DNA of 64,000 bases from contig CM082590.2 in assembly GCA_040954595.2 (NCBI GenBank), positions 8,680,001 to 8,744,000 on the forward strand, read 5' to 3'. Every line of letters starts with the position of its first letter. The stretch's first letter is position 1. Positions 63,789-64,000 of this stretch are shown piece by piece. This DNA is from Balanoglossus misakiensis (taxonomy: Eukaryota; Hemichordata). The position numbers were made by a program, and so were the translations under genes. The notes under the pieces are model-generated. The model saw nothing but the letters and a program-made list of their open reading frames with translations, made no database searches and had not been told where the DNA came from.

Positions 63789-64000
63789 CATCATTTTTAC
63801 CCACAAAGAAGCAATATGCCATGGTGAGAATTAAGCTCACAAATAAATGGTTTACATATCGAGAAAATAAGTAACCAGTGTATAAGATAACATACCAGCT
63901 GTTGTATTGCTCAGATATTGATATAATTGTGGGAATCATATTAATTAACGTCCAAACTTGCAAAAGTGGTTGTTTTGGGGAGTATAAAAATGGGGTTGTA

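Larger units (their letters stand above)
57766..64000 (+). other. Intron 2 of the Gq-alpha gene (runs off the window)
   Basis: More than 6.2 kb with no segment resembling Gq-alpha exon 3. It contains several MITEs (listed separately) and AT-rich sequence. The short ORFs inside look non-coding. Confidence 0.7.

Overview
The window is eukaryotic nuclear DNA from an animal: genes are split into many short exons with GT-AG introns, the DNA between exons is AT-rich, and microsatellites and small palindromic transposons are everywhere. The G-alpha-q and TYW5 proteins are very close to vertebrate and deuterostome forms. A marine invertebrate deuterostome (acorn worm, amphioxus or similar) is my best guess, with low confidence. 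No rRNA, tRNA, CRISPR array, viral gene or toxin gene was recognised.

Three genes can be supported. (1) A very large minus-strand gene runs from about 50.8 kb down to 10.3 kb. I joined 35 coding exons by hand. Every junction has GT-AG ends and the reading phase is kept across all 34 introns, giving 1647 codons plus stop. The product is a long coiled-coil protein with Ser/Thr-Pro-rich linkers and a basic, proline-rich tail. I do not recognise the family. It has two microexons (18 and 12 nt), a non-coding first exon with a YY1-like initiator and a short upstream ORF. (2) TYW5, the JmjC-family tRNA wybutosine hydroxylase, lies on the minus strand at 51.7-52.6 kb. Its coding part has no introns and carries a frameshift with about ten residues missing, near 52370. 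(3) The first two coding exons of a G-protein alpha subunit of the Gq class lie on the plus strand at 57.26-57.77 kb; the rest lies beyond the window.

The left 10 kb holds four exon-like minus-strand segments (8.6, 7.7, 4.6 and 3.4 kb) that may belong to another, unrecognised gene. They could not be joined completely.

Repeats fill the introns and spacers. The commonest is a ~93-bp palindromic, TTAA-flanked element with ends starting CCCTTTC, about 14 copies, probably a piggyBac-type MITE. Others are a ~355-bp TTAA-flanked fold-back element (one full copy and several partial), a ~235-bp TTAA-flanked element (two copies in opposite orientation), three families of TA-ended palindromes, and an ~805-bp element with PIF/Harbinger-like ends. 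Long (CT)n, (TCTA)n, (ACAT)n, (GTGTA)n and (GA)n tracts and several local tandem duplications are also present.

Layout: 0-8.7 kb repeats plus orphan exons; 10.3-50.8 kb the coiled-coil gene, its introns loaded with MITEs; 51.4-53.7 kb TYW5 and its leader; 53.7-57 kb spacer with microsatellites and one orphan ORF; 57.26 kb to the end, the 5' end of the Gq-alpha gene and a long intron 2. The three genes have no obvious shared pathway.
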